Numbered from the stretch's first letter, positions 53,679 to 63,088 are shown. The stretch: 64,000 bases of DNA from CBDCYH01 sp965224105 (GCA_965224105.1 CBDCYH010000001.1:1127226-1191225); one strand, 5' to 3'. Notes: generated by a model from the letters alone, not told the origin. Made by a program: numbers and translations.

Positions 53679-54956
53679 TCATTCTAGTTCCACAAGCTGG
53701 TAAGACTTTTTGCCTTTCCGGAGCACGATCAGTTTACCGCCTATGGCGTCACTCACGTCGATGCTTGCGCCTTCATCTTTCATTTGTTGATTGTTGACAC
53801 GCAGGCCGCCGCTTCTAATTAGACGTCGGGCTTCACCCTTTGACGCCGTTAGACCGGACGCAGCGGCAAGATCAACTATGGACATACCTTGTTCAAACTG
53901 TTTACGCGGAAGCTGGGAGGACGGCGCATCAGAAAAAACATCCATGATGTCGCGCAGCTCAAGATCATCAAATGATGTGGCGAACAAAACCTGGGTAGCT
54001 CTCTTGGCTCTTTCCAAACCAGCCTCGCCATGCACAATACGTGTTACTTCTTCGGCCAACTTTTCCTGAGCAACGCGTTGTCCCGGTTGCTCATCAACCT
54101 CGACCTGCAAGTCGTTGATTTCTTGCTCATCAAGCCATGTGAAATACTTTAGATACCGAATGACGTCCGCGTCTTCAGTATTTATCCAGAACTGATAAAA
54201 CTTGAACGGAGATGTTCGTTCGGGATCCAACCAGATGGTCCCGGTCTCGGTCTTGCCAAACTTGGTTCCGCTACTGTTCGTGATCAGCGGAAAAACTAAC
54301 CCGTGGACTCTTTCTCCAGAGACCTTACGCACCAACTCCGATCCGGCAACAATATTTCCCCATTGGTCGCTCCCACCTAGCTGCATCGTGCAGTTGTATC
54401 GCTTGAACAGCTCGAGAAAGTCGTACGACTGAAGTAACATATAGGAGAACTCGGTAAAAGAAAGTCCATCTTCCGATTCAAGTCTTCTCTTTACAGATTC
54501 CTTCGCCAACATGTAGTTGACGGTAAAGCGCTTGCCAGTGTCGCGCAGAAAATCGATGAACGATAGTGAATCAAGCCACTCTGCGTTGTCGACAATTACC
54601 GCTGCGCTTCCCGCGCCTGCGGTATCATCAAAGTGCAAGAAACGCTCAAGCTGCCTTCGGATTCCCGTAAGATTCTCCCCGACTTGCTCTCGGGACAGAA
54701 GCTTCCTCTCGTCCTTTTTTCCGGAGGGATCACCAATCAGGCCAGTGCCGCCACCAACTAGTGCAATAGGTCTGTGTCCATATCTCTGCAGGCGGGCTAG
54801 TCCCATTACGGGGACCAGAGATCCCACGTGTAGGCTCGCTGCGGTTGGGTCGAAACCAATGTACACGGTAAGCTGCTCGCCCTCCAATGACATTTCCGCT
54901 TCCGGTGTTGAATCAAACACCAGTCCTCGCCATTTCAATTCACTGAAGGCAGACAT
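53679..54956 (-). CDS. tyrS: Tyrosine-tRNA ligase
   Basis: 425 residues from the ATG at 54956. The class I signature HVGSL (HIGH-like) occurs in TAASLHVGSLVPVMGLA, the KMSKS-like loop is KFGKT and the C-terminal S4 RNA-binding domain is KGEARRLIRSGGLRVNNQQ. An earlier GTG at 54962 adds two residues and cannot be excluded. It lies 12 bases after lptB on the same strand, so they may be one transcript. Confidence 0.96.
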   Translation of the reverse strand: MSAFSELKWRGLVFDSTPEAEMSLEGEQLTVYIGFDPTAASLHVGSLVPVMGLARLQRYGHRPIALVGGGTGLIGDPSGKKDERKLLSREQVGENLTGIRRQLERFLHFDDTAGAGSAAVIVDNAEWLDSLSFIDFLRDTGKRFTVNYMLAKESVKRRLESEDGLSFTEFSYMLLQSYDFLELFKRYNCTMQLGGSDQWGNIVAGSELVRKVSGERVHGLVFPLITNSSGTKFGKTETGTIWLDPERTSPFKFYQFWINTEDADVIRYLKYFTWLDEQEINDLQVEVDEQPGQRVAQEKLAEEVTRIVHGEAGLERAKRATQVLFATSFDDLELRDIMDVFSDAPSSQLPRKQFEQGMSIVDLAAASGLTASKGEARRLIRSGGLRVNNQQMKDEGASIDVSDAIGGKLIVLRKGKKSYQLVELE

Positions 54957-54968
54957 TAGCACGTGTTC

Positions 54969-55745
54969 TTACGAAGGTGGATCGGGATCGTCGTATACCC
55001 CGCCTTCAGTGTACCGTTCCAACCGGAAACGCTTGCCAAGATAGCGGCGGCGAACTTCAGGGTCCCCCGCGAGGTCTTCGGATGTCCCCTGCTTCAGAAT
55101 CTTGCCGTCGTAAAGCAGATAGGAGCGATCGGTAATGGCAAGAGTCTCGTGGACGTTGTGGTCTGTTATTAGAACTCCGATACCACTACGGCCAAGGTCG
55201 GCGACAATGGTCTGGATATCTTCCACGGCGATGGGGTCGACGCCAGCAAACGGCTCATCAAGAAGCAGAAACCGCGGTCGGGTTGCCAGAGCACGGGCGA
55301 TCTCGGTCCGGCGACGCTCGCCACCAGACAATGTGAACGCCTTTGCCGATCGTACCGACTCCAGTCCAAATTCAGCGATCAACTCATCTACCCGGTTGCT
55401 CCGCTCTGATCTGGATATCTTCTGGTACTCTAGAACTGCATGGAGATTGTTTTCGACCGAGAGGTTTGCGAAGACGGTAGATTCCTGGGCCAGGTATCCG
55501 AGTCCTTTCCGGGCACGTTTGTACATGGGTTGGGCTGAAAGATCGGCGCCTCCCATGGTGATTTGTCCACCATCCGGCTTCACAAGTCCAACGATCATAT
55601 GGAACGTCGTCGTTTTTCCAGCACCGTTCGGTCCGAGCAAGCCAACAATTTCACCTTCACGGACATTCAGGGAAACGTCATTCACGACTACCCGCCGCTT
55701 GTACCGTTTTGTAAGGCCTCTAGCTTCTAATGTCGATGGATTCAT
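54969..55745 (-). CDS. lptB: LPS export ABC transporter ATP-binding protein LptB
   Basis: 258 residues. The Walker A motif is GPNGAGKTT; the ABC signature LSGGERRRTEIARAL and DEPFAGVDPIAVEDIQ (Walker B and D-loop) follow, with the LptB pattern VLITDHNVHETLAI. It drives lipopolysaccharide extraction from the inner membrane with LptFG. The start overlaps the preceding lptA-like stop as ATGA. Confidence 0.95.
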   Translation of the reverse strand: MNPSTLEARGLTKRYKRRVVVNDVSLNVREGEIVGLLGPNGAGKTTTFHMIVGLVKPDGGQITMGGADLSAQPMYKRARKGLGYLAQESTVFANLSVENNLHAVLEYQKISRSERSNRVDELIAEFGLESVRSAKAFTLSGGERRRTEIARALATRPRFLLLDEPFAGVDPIAVEDIQTIVADLGRSGIGVLITDHNVHETLAITDRSYLLYDGKILKQGTSEDLAGDPEVRRRYLGKRFRLERYTEGGVYDDPDPPS

Positions 55746-57169
55746 TCCGGTTGCTTCCTAATTGAGCCCAGTGTGGCCGAGACTTCCCTGTACCTCTGAT
55801 CTCCGAAAAATATTTCGCGCGAGGGTTCGTCTTCTGGTCTCCAGGAATAGCCGTCGAGTTCGAACCGGGCAGGTATGGCATCCTCGGGATAGTACGTCCC
55901 TTCTATTCCGCCGAGCGCATCTACCTTGTCAAGATCCCCATCGGCAACATGAAACACAATTCTATCAGCGCTAACACGAACACCACCAACCTCCTCGCCG
56001 GATAGAAAGTAGATGGATTCGGCATTCGGATAAACGATGATCATGTCTGATGATTGCCGACCAATACCCGTGATAGTCTCACCACGTACCTGCTGAATCC
56101 GTCCGCTCGCCGAGTCCTCTTGTGCGAGAAAGGCACCGCCTTTAACTGAAAGGCTATCCCAATCTCCCATTTGGTAGACGGTCATCGTGTCACCGATCAC
56201 TTGCGCTCGATTGTACCAACCAATAGGAGCATCCGAAAGTGATATCGTTGTCAAGTCATTTACCTTCGACTCAATGTAGTCTGCTCTTCCGGAAAGAGAC
56301 TTGAAATCAGGAGACCAGAAGGCGACGTTCCCGGAGGCGGACAGATGATCTTCTTCTTCCTGTTGGTGAATAACGAGTGCGTCGGAACGTACTGCAAAAG
56401 TGTCAATAGAAACCCCGACGCTATCCTGCTCAAATCGGAGCAACAACACATTGCCTGCTATTGTGGTGAGAGAATCGTCCGGAGTCCTGGCGCTTTTATC
56501 CGCGCAGATAAGCGTAGTGACGACATCCGCTCGATCACCATCTCCATATTCAAGCATAACGACATTGCCGGTGGCTTCGGCACTTTCATCGTTCCGGTCG
56601 TAATCGACGGTATCAGCCCTAACCTGACTGCCCTCCTGGTCGAGAAGAACCCCGCCCACAAAGAGGGCCCGTTTCAACTCAGACCAGTACTGGCCATTGC
56701 GGGAAAAAAGTGTCGAGACGGAGTCCCGCAGCGTCACTCCATCATCAAACAGAGCGTGCTTCGTCTTGGTATGGTAGGTTGCATTTGGCGACTTGACAAC
56801 AACCTCACCGTCAGACAATACGACATCGCCTTTCGCTTCTCCGATTTTTGTGTTGGAATCATAGAGGATTGTTTGTGCATCGATTGTATCTCCGTCATGG
56901 ATGAGTCTCACATTGCCCCTGAATTCAATCCTGTCTGTCGTTATCCATTGCGTTGCCGCATCGGACCAAAGCCGTGTCTTCTCCTCTTCCAGATACACGT
57001 TCCCAACTAGCCGCCGAATTGATTCTCCGTTGACTACCCGCCCTGAAAACGAATCTGCGGTAATCGTCACCTCTCTCGAGGTATCGGTTGTGTCCTGGGA
57101 TTGCGCGGAGTGCGTCGCACTGGTCGATCCAAAGAGTAACAGAAGGAAAACAAGGATTCGCCGGTGCAT
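55742..57169 (-). CDS. lptA: OstA-like LPS transport periplasmic protein (large LptA homologue)
   Basis: 475 residues from the ATG at 57169, with a signal peptide (ILVFLLLLFGSTSATHSAQ). Beta-jellyroll repeats of the OstA/LptA type run along the whole length (TRLWSDAATQWITTDRIEFRG, KGDVVLSDGEVVVKSPNA, ATGNVVMLEYGDGDR and more), far longer than E. coli LptA (about 185). It would bridge LPS across the periplasm. It begins 4 bases after the lptC stop. An alternative in-frame TTG start at 57187 would overlap lptC. Its size suggests several jellyroll units in one chain, as is common in Bacteroidota. Confidence 0.85.
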   Translation of the reverse strand: MHRRILVFLLLLFGSTSATHSAQSQDTTDTSREVTITADSFSGRVVNGESIRRLVGNVYLEEEKTRLWSDAATQWITTDRIEFRGNVRLIHDGDTIDAQTILYDSNTKIGEAKGDVVLSDGEVVVKSPNATYHTKTKHALFDDGVTLRDSVSTLFSRNGQYWSELKRALFVGGVLLDQEGSQVRADTVDYDRNDESAEATGNVVMLEYGDGDRADVVTTLICADKSARTPDDSLTTIAGNVLLLRFEQDSVGVSIDTFAVRSDALVIHQQEEEDHLSASGNVAFWSPDFKSLSGRADYIESKVNDLTTISLSDAPIGWYNRAQVIGDTMTVYQMGDWDSLSVKGGAFLAQEDSASGRIQQVRGETITGIGRQSSDMIIVYPNAESIYFLSGEEVGGVRVSADRIVFHVADGDLDKVDALGGIEGTYYPEDAIPARFELDGYSWRPEDEPSREIFFGDQRYREVSATLGSIRKQPE

Positions 57170-57173
57170 TACG

Positions 57174-57731
57174 TTATTCCTCAACAATCACCTGCGCTGT
57201 TACGCGAGCGATTTCGTAGTCGGTAAGCTTCTCATCTGCCCGTAGATCGTATCCCTCAATTGTCTCATTTTCCGCGAGAAGTCTAACGAAGTTGGGAGCT
57301 CTAATCGACTGATCCGATTCGTTCCAAACCACCTTCTCGGTTTCCAGGGTGCGGGCGTCCGTTTCCACTATCACATTTCCACTTGCAACAAAAATCTTTC
57401 CTCTTGCGAAGTACCTAATCTCGTTTGCAGTGAGCAGTGTGGTACCCTCACCTCGTTCGTCAAAGATGCGTGCTGTTACCGGTGTGTCAAGATCCAAGGT
57501 TTGCAGAACGGTGTATTGGGAATCATCAGCCGATGTAAATTCAGCCAAGTACTCTGCGGTGATCACGATACGCTTGAACACCCCTTCCGATACCGAAAAC
57601 TCAACATCCCAGCTTTCATGTGTCGGTCGCTGCTCTTCTTCAATGGATTCAACAGAAACCGGAATCCGCTCTGATGGTCGACAGTGGAACGACAATAGAA
57701 GCGGGCATATTAGTAGCATCACCACTAGCAT
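57174..57731 (-). CDS. lptC: LptC-like LPS export protein
   Basis: From the ATG at 57731 (preceded by AAAGG) it has 185 residues with an N-terminal membrane helix ending in a Cys (LLSFHCRPS, not a strict lipobox). Then comes the LptC jellyroll: KRIVITAEYLAEFTSADDSQ, LTANEIRYFARGKIFVASGN, TLETEKVVWNESDQSIRAP. A GTG at 57773 would overlap the B3/4 gene and is disfavoured. It passes LPS from LptFG to LptA. First of lptC-lptA-lptB. Confidence 0.85.
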   Translation of the reverse strand: MLVVMLLICPLLLSFHCRPSERIPVSVESIEEEQRPTHESWDVEFSVSEGVFKRIVITAEYLAEFTSADDSQYTVLQTLDLDTPVTARIFDERGEGTTLLTANEIRYFARGKIFVASGNVIVETDARTLETEKVVWNESDQSIRAPNFVRLLAENETIEGYDLRADEKLTDYEIARVTAQVIVEE

Positions 57732-57753
57732 CCTTTGGGCCCCCTGGATGGTA

Positions 57754-58443
57754 TTATATTCTAACGGTTTCACCGTCGAGGCAGGTAGCGGAGTTCACTG
57801 CGACAGACCGACCGCATTCCGACAGCAGATCTGCGAGCAACCTGGTCGCATTTTCGCGATGATTTTCTGGCAGCTCGTTGTGACAATAAATCACGGCAAC
57901 GGCGTAGTCGGTTGATTCAGCTATTTTCGTTCTCATGCTATCCTTAACCGGATTTACAATGGGAATCCTGTCGGTTTCAGAAACAGCAAATCCGGTGATC
58001 AGATCCTCTAGATTGATTTCGTGTCCGGCACTATTAAAGACATACTTCTCTCCGGGCAAACCGTGTGCGAATAAAAAAGAGTCAGCGGGAATTTGCCTTA
58101 CGTCCCAAATAGATATTGGTAGCATGGTCCGCAGGCTAACGTAGTTAACGCAGTCGACTACCTGGGATACTCTAGGGAAGGCGTCTTCCCGCGCAGCGCG
58201 GAGTAGGAATTCCGATGCGGGCTTTGATCTTCCACTTGGCTTGTAGACGCCGTGGCGAAGGAGCCTGCGAGAGAGTGTCCGGCACTCCTCCAGATCATGG
58301 GGTAGATCGTTCTTGCGGTCGGTGATTAGTATAGAAAGGTCCCGTTCAAAATCAATGCTTGGCGCAATAACCTCCAGGCCCTGGGCAGCAATGACGCCCA
58401 AGGAAGCATCTTCCCTTCCGGTAGCAAGCGAGATCGAGATCAT
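57754..58443 (-). CDS. Free-standing B3/4 domain protein
   Basis: 229 residues. The middle and C-terminal parts match the B3/B4 domain, the editing-type module of phenylalanyl-tRNA synthetase beta, here as a separate protein: VVDCVNYVSLRTMLPISIWD, IPADSFLFAHGLPGEKYVFN and VNPVKDSMRTKIAESTDYAV. It may hydrolyse wrong aminoacyl-tRNAs, though the true substrate is unknown. It ends 22 bases before lptC and is transcribed with the Lpt genes. Confidence 0.8.
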   Translation of the reverse strand: MISISLATGREDASLGVIAAQGLEVIAPSIDFERDLSILITDRKNDLPHDLEECRTLSRRLLRHGVYKPSGRSKPASEFLLRAAREDAFPRVSQVVDCVNYVSLRTMLPISIWDVRQIPADSFLFAHGLPGEKYVFNSAGHEINLEDLITGFAVSETDRIPIVNPVKDSMRTKIAESTDYAVAVIYCHNELPENHRENATRLLADLLSECGRSVAVNSATCLDGETVRI

Positions 58444-58562
58444 GACGGAGAATAAGCCAAAACAGAGCAGTTTGGTGTATTATTGAATGAAGATCTTGTT
58501 GCCTGGCTCGCGGATGGAACATACCCAGCTTCTGAGTAGTCCGGCAACCGGTCTCCGGACGA

Positions 58563-58580
58563 TGAAAATGCGGATTTTCA
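58563..58580. repeat. 7-bp inverted repeat upstream of the partner-switching operon
   Basis: TGAAAAT-GCGG-ATTTTCA is a perfect palindromic hairpin, about 90 bases before the STAS gene and 38 bases before a TATAAT box. It may be an operator. A 56-codon frame runs over it (58488-58658), for which I see no other support. Confidence 0.4.
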
Positions 58581-58618
58581 ACGGTTTGGCAATCTTTAGT
58601 TCCAAATCGATACGCCGA

Positions 58619-58624
58619 TATAAT
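58619..58624 (+). promoter_or_regulatory. Possible -10 box of the partner-switching operon
   Basis: TATAAT (within TATAATTG) lies 45 bases before the STAS start. Its -35/-33 partner is weak (TTTAG about 20 bases upstream). Confidence 0.35.
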
Positions 58625-58668
58625 TGCGGAAGGAATATCCCTTTTCAACTAGAATAGTATAATAGGCC

Positions 58669-59022
58669 ATGCAAGTGACCACCATGAGTTTCGCGGTTGA
58701 ACCATGCAACCAGGATACGGTCGTTATCAAGATTGGTAAAGCCCTCGATTTCCGAAACGCTGCTGAGTTCAAGTCAACCTGTCAAACACAAGTTCGCTCA
58801 GGTGCGCGGAACTTTGTTCTTGACTTTTCGGAGACAGGCATTCTGGACTCCACGGGTCTTGGATCCATCTTTTCGCTTTACCGTCAGGTTTCACCGTTGG
58901 AGGGGCAGGTGGTGTTCGCATCCGTGTCTCGTCCGGTACAGGTTGTAGTCCAGCTAACGCGGACGTACAAAGTCTTCCGACAGTTTCCGTCGGTTGATGC
59001 TGCGCGCGAAGCGTTGGTTTAA
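58669..59022 (+). CDS. STAS-domain anti-sigma factor antagonist
   Basis: 117 residues, almost entirely one STAS domain. The phosphorylatable Ser lies in ILDSTGLGSIF, the typical DSTGLG motif of SpoIIAA/RsbV. Unphosphorylated, it binds the anti-sigma kinase and frees its target. A second in-frame ATG at 58684 is possible. The next gene begins 3 bases after the stop, and the third overlaps the second, so all three form one operon. Confidence 0.93.
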   Translation: MQVTTMSFAVEPCNQDTVVIKIGKALDFRNAAEFKSTCQTQVRSGARNFVLDFSETGILDSTGLGSIFSLYRQVSPLEGQVVFASVSRPVQVVVQLTRTYKVFRQFPSVDAAREALV

Positions 59023-59025
59023 ACT

Positions 59026-59526
59026 GTGATACCTGGTGCCTCGCAGCTCCGGGTAGTTCAAACCCCTGTTAACATGGAATCCGTAAAACAACGATTCCGA
59101 AATTTGGGCACGGTCGTCGACGACGTACACGCGTTGTTTGAGCGATGGGCAGAGATGCTCGAGTTCGAGCCAATGCTCGACACGGACACCGTCTACAGGA
59201 CAAAGCTTGTTACCCACGAATGGATAGCAAATCTTGTCCAACACGCCAAGTTCGAATCGAACGGCGTGGATATCACAATCGATATCTGGCGGGAAAGCAA
59301 CAAACTGATGTGCGTAGTCGAAGACAACTCCGACGGATTTGACCTTACCGGCCAAACCGAAAGTGCTTCCGACAAACTCGAACGACTGCCGGAGCGCGGT
59401 ATGGGGCTGTTGATGCTGCAAGCATGCACATCAGACCTTTCGTACAACAGAACCAGTTCGAACCGTAATCGACTTCAATTCTCAATAACTGCTGGAAAAG
59501 ATCCATGGCTGAATATTCCATTCTAG
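59026..59526 (+). CDS. RsbW-type anti-sigma factor / serine kinase (HATPase)
   Basis: 166 residues from a GTG at 59026; an ATG at 59074 is the alternative. The GHKL ATPase motifs are the N-box HEWIANLVQHA, the G1 box VVEDNSDGFD and the G2 box ERGMGLLMLQA. It should phosphorylate the STAS protein and sequester a sigma factor or other target. No sigma gene adjoins, so the target is encoded elsewhere. It overlaps the next gene by 22 bases. Confidence 0.9.
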   Translation: MIPGASQLRVVQTPVNMESVKQRFRNLGTVVDDVHALFERWAEMLEFEPMLDTDTVYRTKLVTHEWIANLVQHAKFESNGVDITIDIWRESNKLMCVVEDNSDGFDLTGQTESASDKLERLPERGMGLLMLQACTSDLSYNRTSSNRNRLQFSITAGKDPWLNIPF

Positions 59527-60659
59527 TTGTTGAAGACGAGCACACCCTCCGGCGTTTGCTAGAATACCGATTAGGTAAATCGTACAACGTTCGCACTGCC
59601 GCCAACGGCCTTGAAGCGCTAGACAGGATCAAGGAACAGGTACCCGATCTTATCATCTCGGATATTATGATGCCGAAGATGGATGGATTCGCTTTGCAGA
59701 CGGAGGTCCAGGCCAATCCGGACACTGCCGCAATCCCGTTTATCTTCCTTACGGCTAAAGCCGACGAGCTTTCCAAGACGAAGGGAATGAGGACCGGTGT
59801 GGACGACTACATCACAAAGCCATTCGACATTGAGCAACTGTTGTCCCGAGTCGAACGTCTGCTGCAAAGGGCAAGCGTCTACCGTACACAACTCGACGCG
59901 CAGATAGGACAGGATTTTTCGCAGCGGCTCATGCCGAAGAATCTTCCTGATGTTGCTAACTATCGGATTCTATTCGAGAACAACCCGCTTGAACATGGCG
60001 GCGGAGATTTGTTCGACTGGATGGAAGCACAACCGGGAGTCTTTTTCTTTACGATCGGTGACGTTATGGGGAAAGGCCTGAAAGCTAAATTCTACGCTTT
60101 CAGTTTCCTCGGGTATGTTCGCAGTACCATCCACGCAATGCTATCTGTTACCCAATCTCCCGCTGAGATAATGAGACGGGTGAACCAGGTATTGATGGAC
60201 GACCCACCGATGGAGGAGACTTTCGCCTCCCTCCTGCTCATCAAATGGGAGCCGGAGAAAAACCTCGTCACCTACACTAACGCCGGACACTGTCGACCGC
60301 TCGTCGTCAATAAAGACCAGGTGCGAGTAGTAGAATATTCGGACATGATACTCGGTCTCGATCGAAATGCAGAGTTCAAAGACACAGAAATTGCGATCGA
60401 TGACAACTCAGCACTACTCGCCTACACAGATGGATTGTCCGAGCAGGTCTTTGCTAACGGTCAGATGGCGGGCGAGGAAGGTTTGATGGATGCGGCACTT
60501 GCTGGCTTCGGCAGCGAGGACCCGATCAAGAAAATGCTTAACAGCCTTCTGGAAAAGAGTGCTGAATCAAAATTCAGTGACGACATCCTTGTCTTCTGGA
60601 TGGAGCGTCAGGGAATGAACTGGTTTGCGCCTTACGCCGCGGATTCTGCGGTACAGTAG
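59505..60659 (+). CDS. Response regulator with PP2C (SpoIIE/RsbU) phosphatase output
   Basis: 384 residues. Residues 1-120 form a receiver domain (acidic pocket ED near 10-11, phospho-accepting D53 in IISDIMMPKMDG, Lys in FLTAKAD). From about 145 comes the SpoIIE-type PP2C domain: HGGGDLFDW, FTIGDVMGKGLKA, TNAGHCRPL, LAYTDGLSEQ and FSDDILVFW, all metal-site Asp residues in place. It would dephosphorylate the STAS antagonist when phosphorylated or bound, turning the pathway on. No histidine kinase is nearby. The stop directly abuts the convergent menE stop. Confidence 0.94.
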   Translation: MAEYSILVVEDEHTLRRLLEYRLGKSYNVRTAANGLEALDRIKEQVPDLIISDIMMPKMDGFALQTEVQANPDTAAIPFIFLTAKADELSKTKGMRTGVDDYITKPFDIEQLLSRVERLLQRASVYRTQLDAQIGQDFSQRLMPKNLPDVANYRILFENNPLEHGGGDLFDWMEAQPGVFFFTIGDVMGKGLKAKFYAFSFLGYVRSTIHAMLSVTQSPAEIMRRVNQVLMDDPPMEETFASLLLIKWEPEKNLVTYTNAGHCRPLVVNKDQVRVVEYSDMILGLDRNAEFKDTEIAIDDNSALLAYTDGLSEQVFANGQMAGEEGLMDAALAGFGSEDPIKKMLNSLLEKSAESKFSDDILVFWMERQGMNWFAPYAADSAVQ

Positions 60660-62057
60660 CTAACCCGGTTTATTCAGCAGTCGCTCAGCTTCGGAAAGGA
60701 AGGAGCCTCGATCGACTTTCAGGCTATTACTCACAAGCTCCTCTCGCCAAGGAAAAAATGCATCAGGAATTTTGAATCGCGGTATGCGAGTTTCAAGATC
60801 CTGCCTCAGATCTTCGGCGACTGTATCGAATTCAACTCCCGACCGCGTGCGCACGAATGCTACTGGCCGCCAGCCATAGTCTTTCGAATCGACCGCTACT
60901 ACAACAGACGCAATAACAGATTCGTTTTTGTCAATCTCTGTCTCGATCTCCTCTGGAAAAATATTTTCGCCACCGGAGATGAACATATTGTCGAGTCTTC
61001 CGCGGACTATCAGATCTCCATCGGTGGAAATCTCGCCGACATCTCCTGTCGAAAAGTATCCATCGCCTTCAACAAGCTGTTGTAAACCATCCTTCGTAAC
61101 ATAGCCCATCGCGATTGTAGGACCCCCAACCCGGATTTGTCCGTTTTCTGTAACTCGGATCTCGCGATGCGTCAAGACCTTGCCGCTTGACTCAAGCACG
61201 GAGTGCAGGCCCAGCCTCCCGGTCGATGTAACCATCGAACTCGACTCTGTCATTCCGTATGTCTTGTATATCGGAAGTCCAGCGTCGACAGCAGAAGAGA
61301 TCAAAGACGTACCGGTCGGGCCGCCGCCAACCAGAACAACTTCGAGATCGCCCAACTGCTGTGGTGGACTTTGCAGTAGCCGCTGAAGCTGGGTACTCAC
61401 CAGCGAGACATGCGTTATTCGATGTTTGGATATTTCTGATGAGATGTCTAAAACCGGAAGCCTAACCTGACCGCCCGCGACGAAACTCCTGAACAGAATC
61501 GCCAGGCCACCAACGTGGTACACGGGCAACGACAATAGCCAGGTCGAGGATCGTTCAACACAAAGCGCCTCAATTGCACCTTTGGAGCTGAAAATGTGAT
61601 TCGCGATCGAGTGCTGAACCCCCTTTGGGCTTCCGCTTGACCCGGACGTTAGCACGGTGGTTGCTGGTTGGTCCAACCGTAGCGTAGCTCGCCTTGGCCA
61701 CTCTCCGCTTTCATCCTTTTCCCGTCGCTTTAGCAGTTCGGGGTAATATGCTAACTCCAACCCTTCGCACATCTTTTTGATGTAAGCGACGGGAAAATCT
61801 GGATTCACGGGGCACACCACAACGCCCTCGCGTAAACAAGCAAAGAAAAGAGTTACGAACGGAAATGACCGGTCGGCGGGTATCGCGATTCTGCTACCGC
61901 GTTGTACGACAGAAACTAGTCGGGTTTGAACTTTCCAGATCGCGGCGTGGAGCTGGGCATATGTCCAAGATTGGCCACCGCTAGAAATCGCCTGCCGCTC
62001 TGGAGCCTGCTTGGCCCACATAGAAATCGGGCAGTCGATTTGATTCTCCCGCGTCAT
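60660..62057 (-). CDS. menE: o-Succinylbenzoate-CoA ligase
   Basis: 465 residues. It is an acyl-adenylating enzyme with the P-loop TVLTSGSSGSPKGVQHS, the TYGMTESSSMVTSTG motif, FSTGDVGEISTDGDLIV and the hinge RLDNMFISGGENIFPEEIE. It activates o-succinylbenzoate for ring closure in menaquinone synthesis. Function is assigned from family and from the overlap with menC (4 bases, ATGA). It is the last gene of menA-menC-menE. Confidence 0.92.
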   Translation of the reverse strand: MTRENQIDCPISMWAKQAPERQAISSGGQSWTYAQLHAAIWKVQTRLVSVVQRGSRIAIPADRSFPFVTLFFACLREGVVVCPVNPDFPVAYIKKMCEGLELAYYPELLKRREKDESGEWPRRATLRLDQPATTVLTSGSSGSPKGVQHSIANHIFSSKGAIEALCVERSSTWLLSLPVYHVGGLAILFRSFVAGGQVRLPVLDISSEISKHRITHVSLVSTQLQRLLQSPPQQLGDLEVVLVGGGPTGTSLISSAVDAGLPIYKTYGMTESSSMVTSTGRLGLHSVLESSGKVLTHREIRVTENGQIRVGGPTIAMGYVTKDGLQQLVEGDGYFSTGDVGEISTDGDLIVRGRLDNMFISGGENIFPEEIETEIDKNESVIASVVVAVDSKDYGWRPVAFVRTRSGVEFDTVAEDLRQDLETRIPRFKIPDAFFPWREELVSNSLKVDRGSFLSEAERLLNKPG

Positions 62058-63088
62058 GGTTTTGGCATACCTGTCATTTGCTCACCCCAAGGCAGCGCGC
62101 CATAGGATTTCAGGTGCCCAAGATTGGCCCGCTGATTCTCTTTGAAAAAATTTATTGTCCCTGTGCCCGCAGCGTGTTTTCTTGAACCCAAAACCCAGGA
62201 AAGTCCCATCACATCAAGCCATCCAACAGGACTTTCAAAGGCCGAGCTCACAATGATGTTCGCACCCATCCGTTCGGCAGCTTCGGCAACGGCCAGGCAC
62301 CGGCTCAGCCCACCAAGTATCGTCGGTTTGATGACCACGAATGCCGCGCCTGGTATTCGCTCAAGTTGAATTTCTCCCAACGACTCATCGAGGGCGATGT
62401 CAAAACTGAAGTCGCGCATCAAGTTTTCCAGGTCGCGAGGGTCAACGGGCTCTTCGAAAAACTCGATCGGCAACCCTTCGAATTCTTGTGCAGCCCGGGT
62501 AGCCTCGGGCAACGACCAGCGTCGATTTACATCAATCCTCAACCTGGCATCAGGATTCTCCTTAAATAACCGTCGGACGCGGTCAATGTCTTCGGCAAGT
62601 GTATTAGAACCCACTTTTATTTTGATCGTCGAGGCTCGGAAGCCGGTTTGTCGGTCCGTCACAAGTCCAGCCACATCGATGGGACGATCCTTCAGCTCCC
62701 GGCCGAGCTGATTCGCCAGGAAGGTTGGCCACAACATCCCACGTTCTACGGCGAGCAACTTCAAAATAGCCATCTCGACTGCGAAACGAAGCGAAGGAAG
62801 TCTCAAGCCAGGTGTTGTCGATCCTAATGCTTCGCGAATTTCACCTGAATCCGAGATTGATACTCCACCAAGCTGTTCGCCAAGATCAACGAGTCCCACT
62901 CGAACCTCTTCCAGCGACTCCCTGCTAAAACCTGGCAGCGGAGCCGCTTCACCAATTGCGACAGAGCCGGATTCTGAAACAAGACGAACATAGTAACCTT
63001 GACGACCAGGATGTGGTCGGTCTTTCAGTATGACCTTTTCAGAAAAAGGCAGCGCGAAGTGTTCGTATTCGACAGCAGCGATCGTCAT
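62054..63088 (-). CDS. menC: o-Succinylbenzoate synthase
   Basis: 344 residues in the enolase superfamily. Catalytic elements are the KxK of TIKIKVGS, Asp in RIDVNRRWS, Glu in EFFEEPVDP, Asp in DIALDESLGEI and Lys in FVVIKPTILGG, the order expected for MenC (and the muconate-lactonising group). It dehydrates SHCHC to o-succinylbenzoate. It overlaps menA and menE by 4 bases each. menB, menD, menF and menH are not in the window. Confidence 0.93.
   Translation of the reverse strand: MTIAAVEYEHFALPFSEKVILKDRPHPGRQGYYVRLVSESGSVAIGEAAPLPGFSRESLEEVRVGLVDLGEQLGGVSISDSGEIREALGSTTPGLRLPSLRFAVEMAILKLLAVERGMLWPTFLANQLGRELKDRPIDVAGLVTDRQTGFRASTIKIKVGSNTLAEDIDRVRRLFKENPDARLRIDVNRRWSLPEATRAAQEFEGLPIEFFEEPVDPRDLENLMRDFSFDIALDESLGEIQLERIPGAAFVVIKPTILGGLSRCLAVAEAAERMGANIIVSSAFESPVGWLDVMGLSWVLGSRKHAAGTGTINFFKENQRANLGHLKSYGALPWGEQMTGMPKP

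Noticed and set aside
58488..58658. 56-codon open frame upstream of the STAS gene
   Set aside because: No ribosome site, no protein-like pattern; it spans a hairpin and promoter-like sequence.
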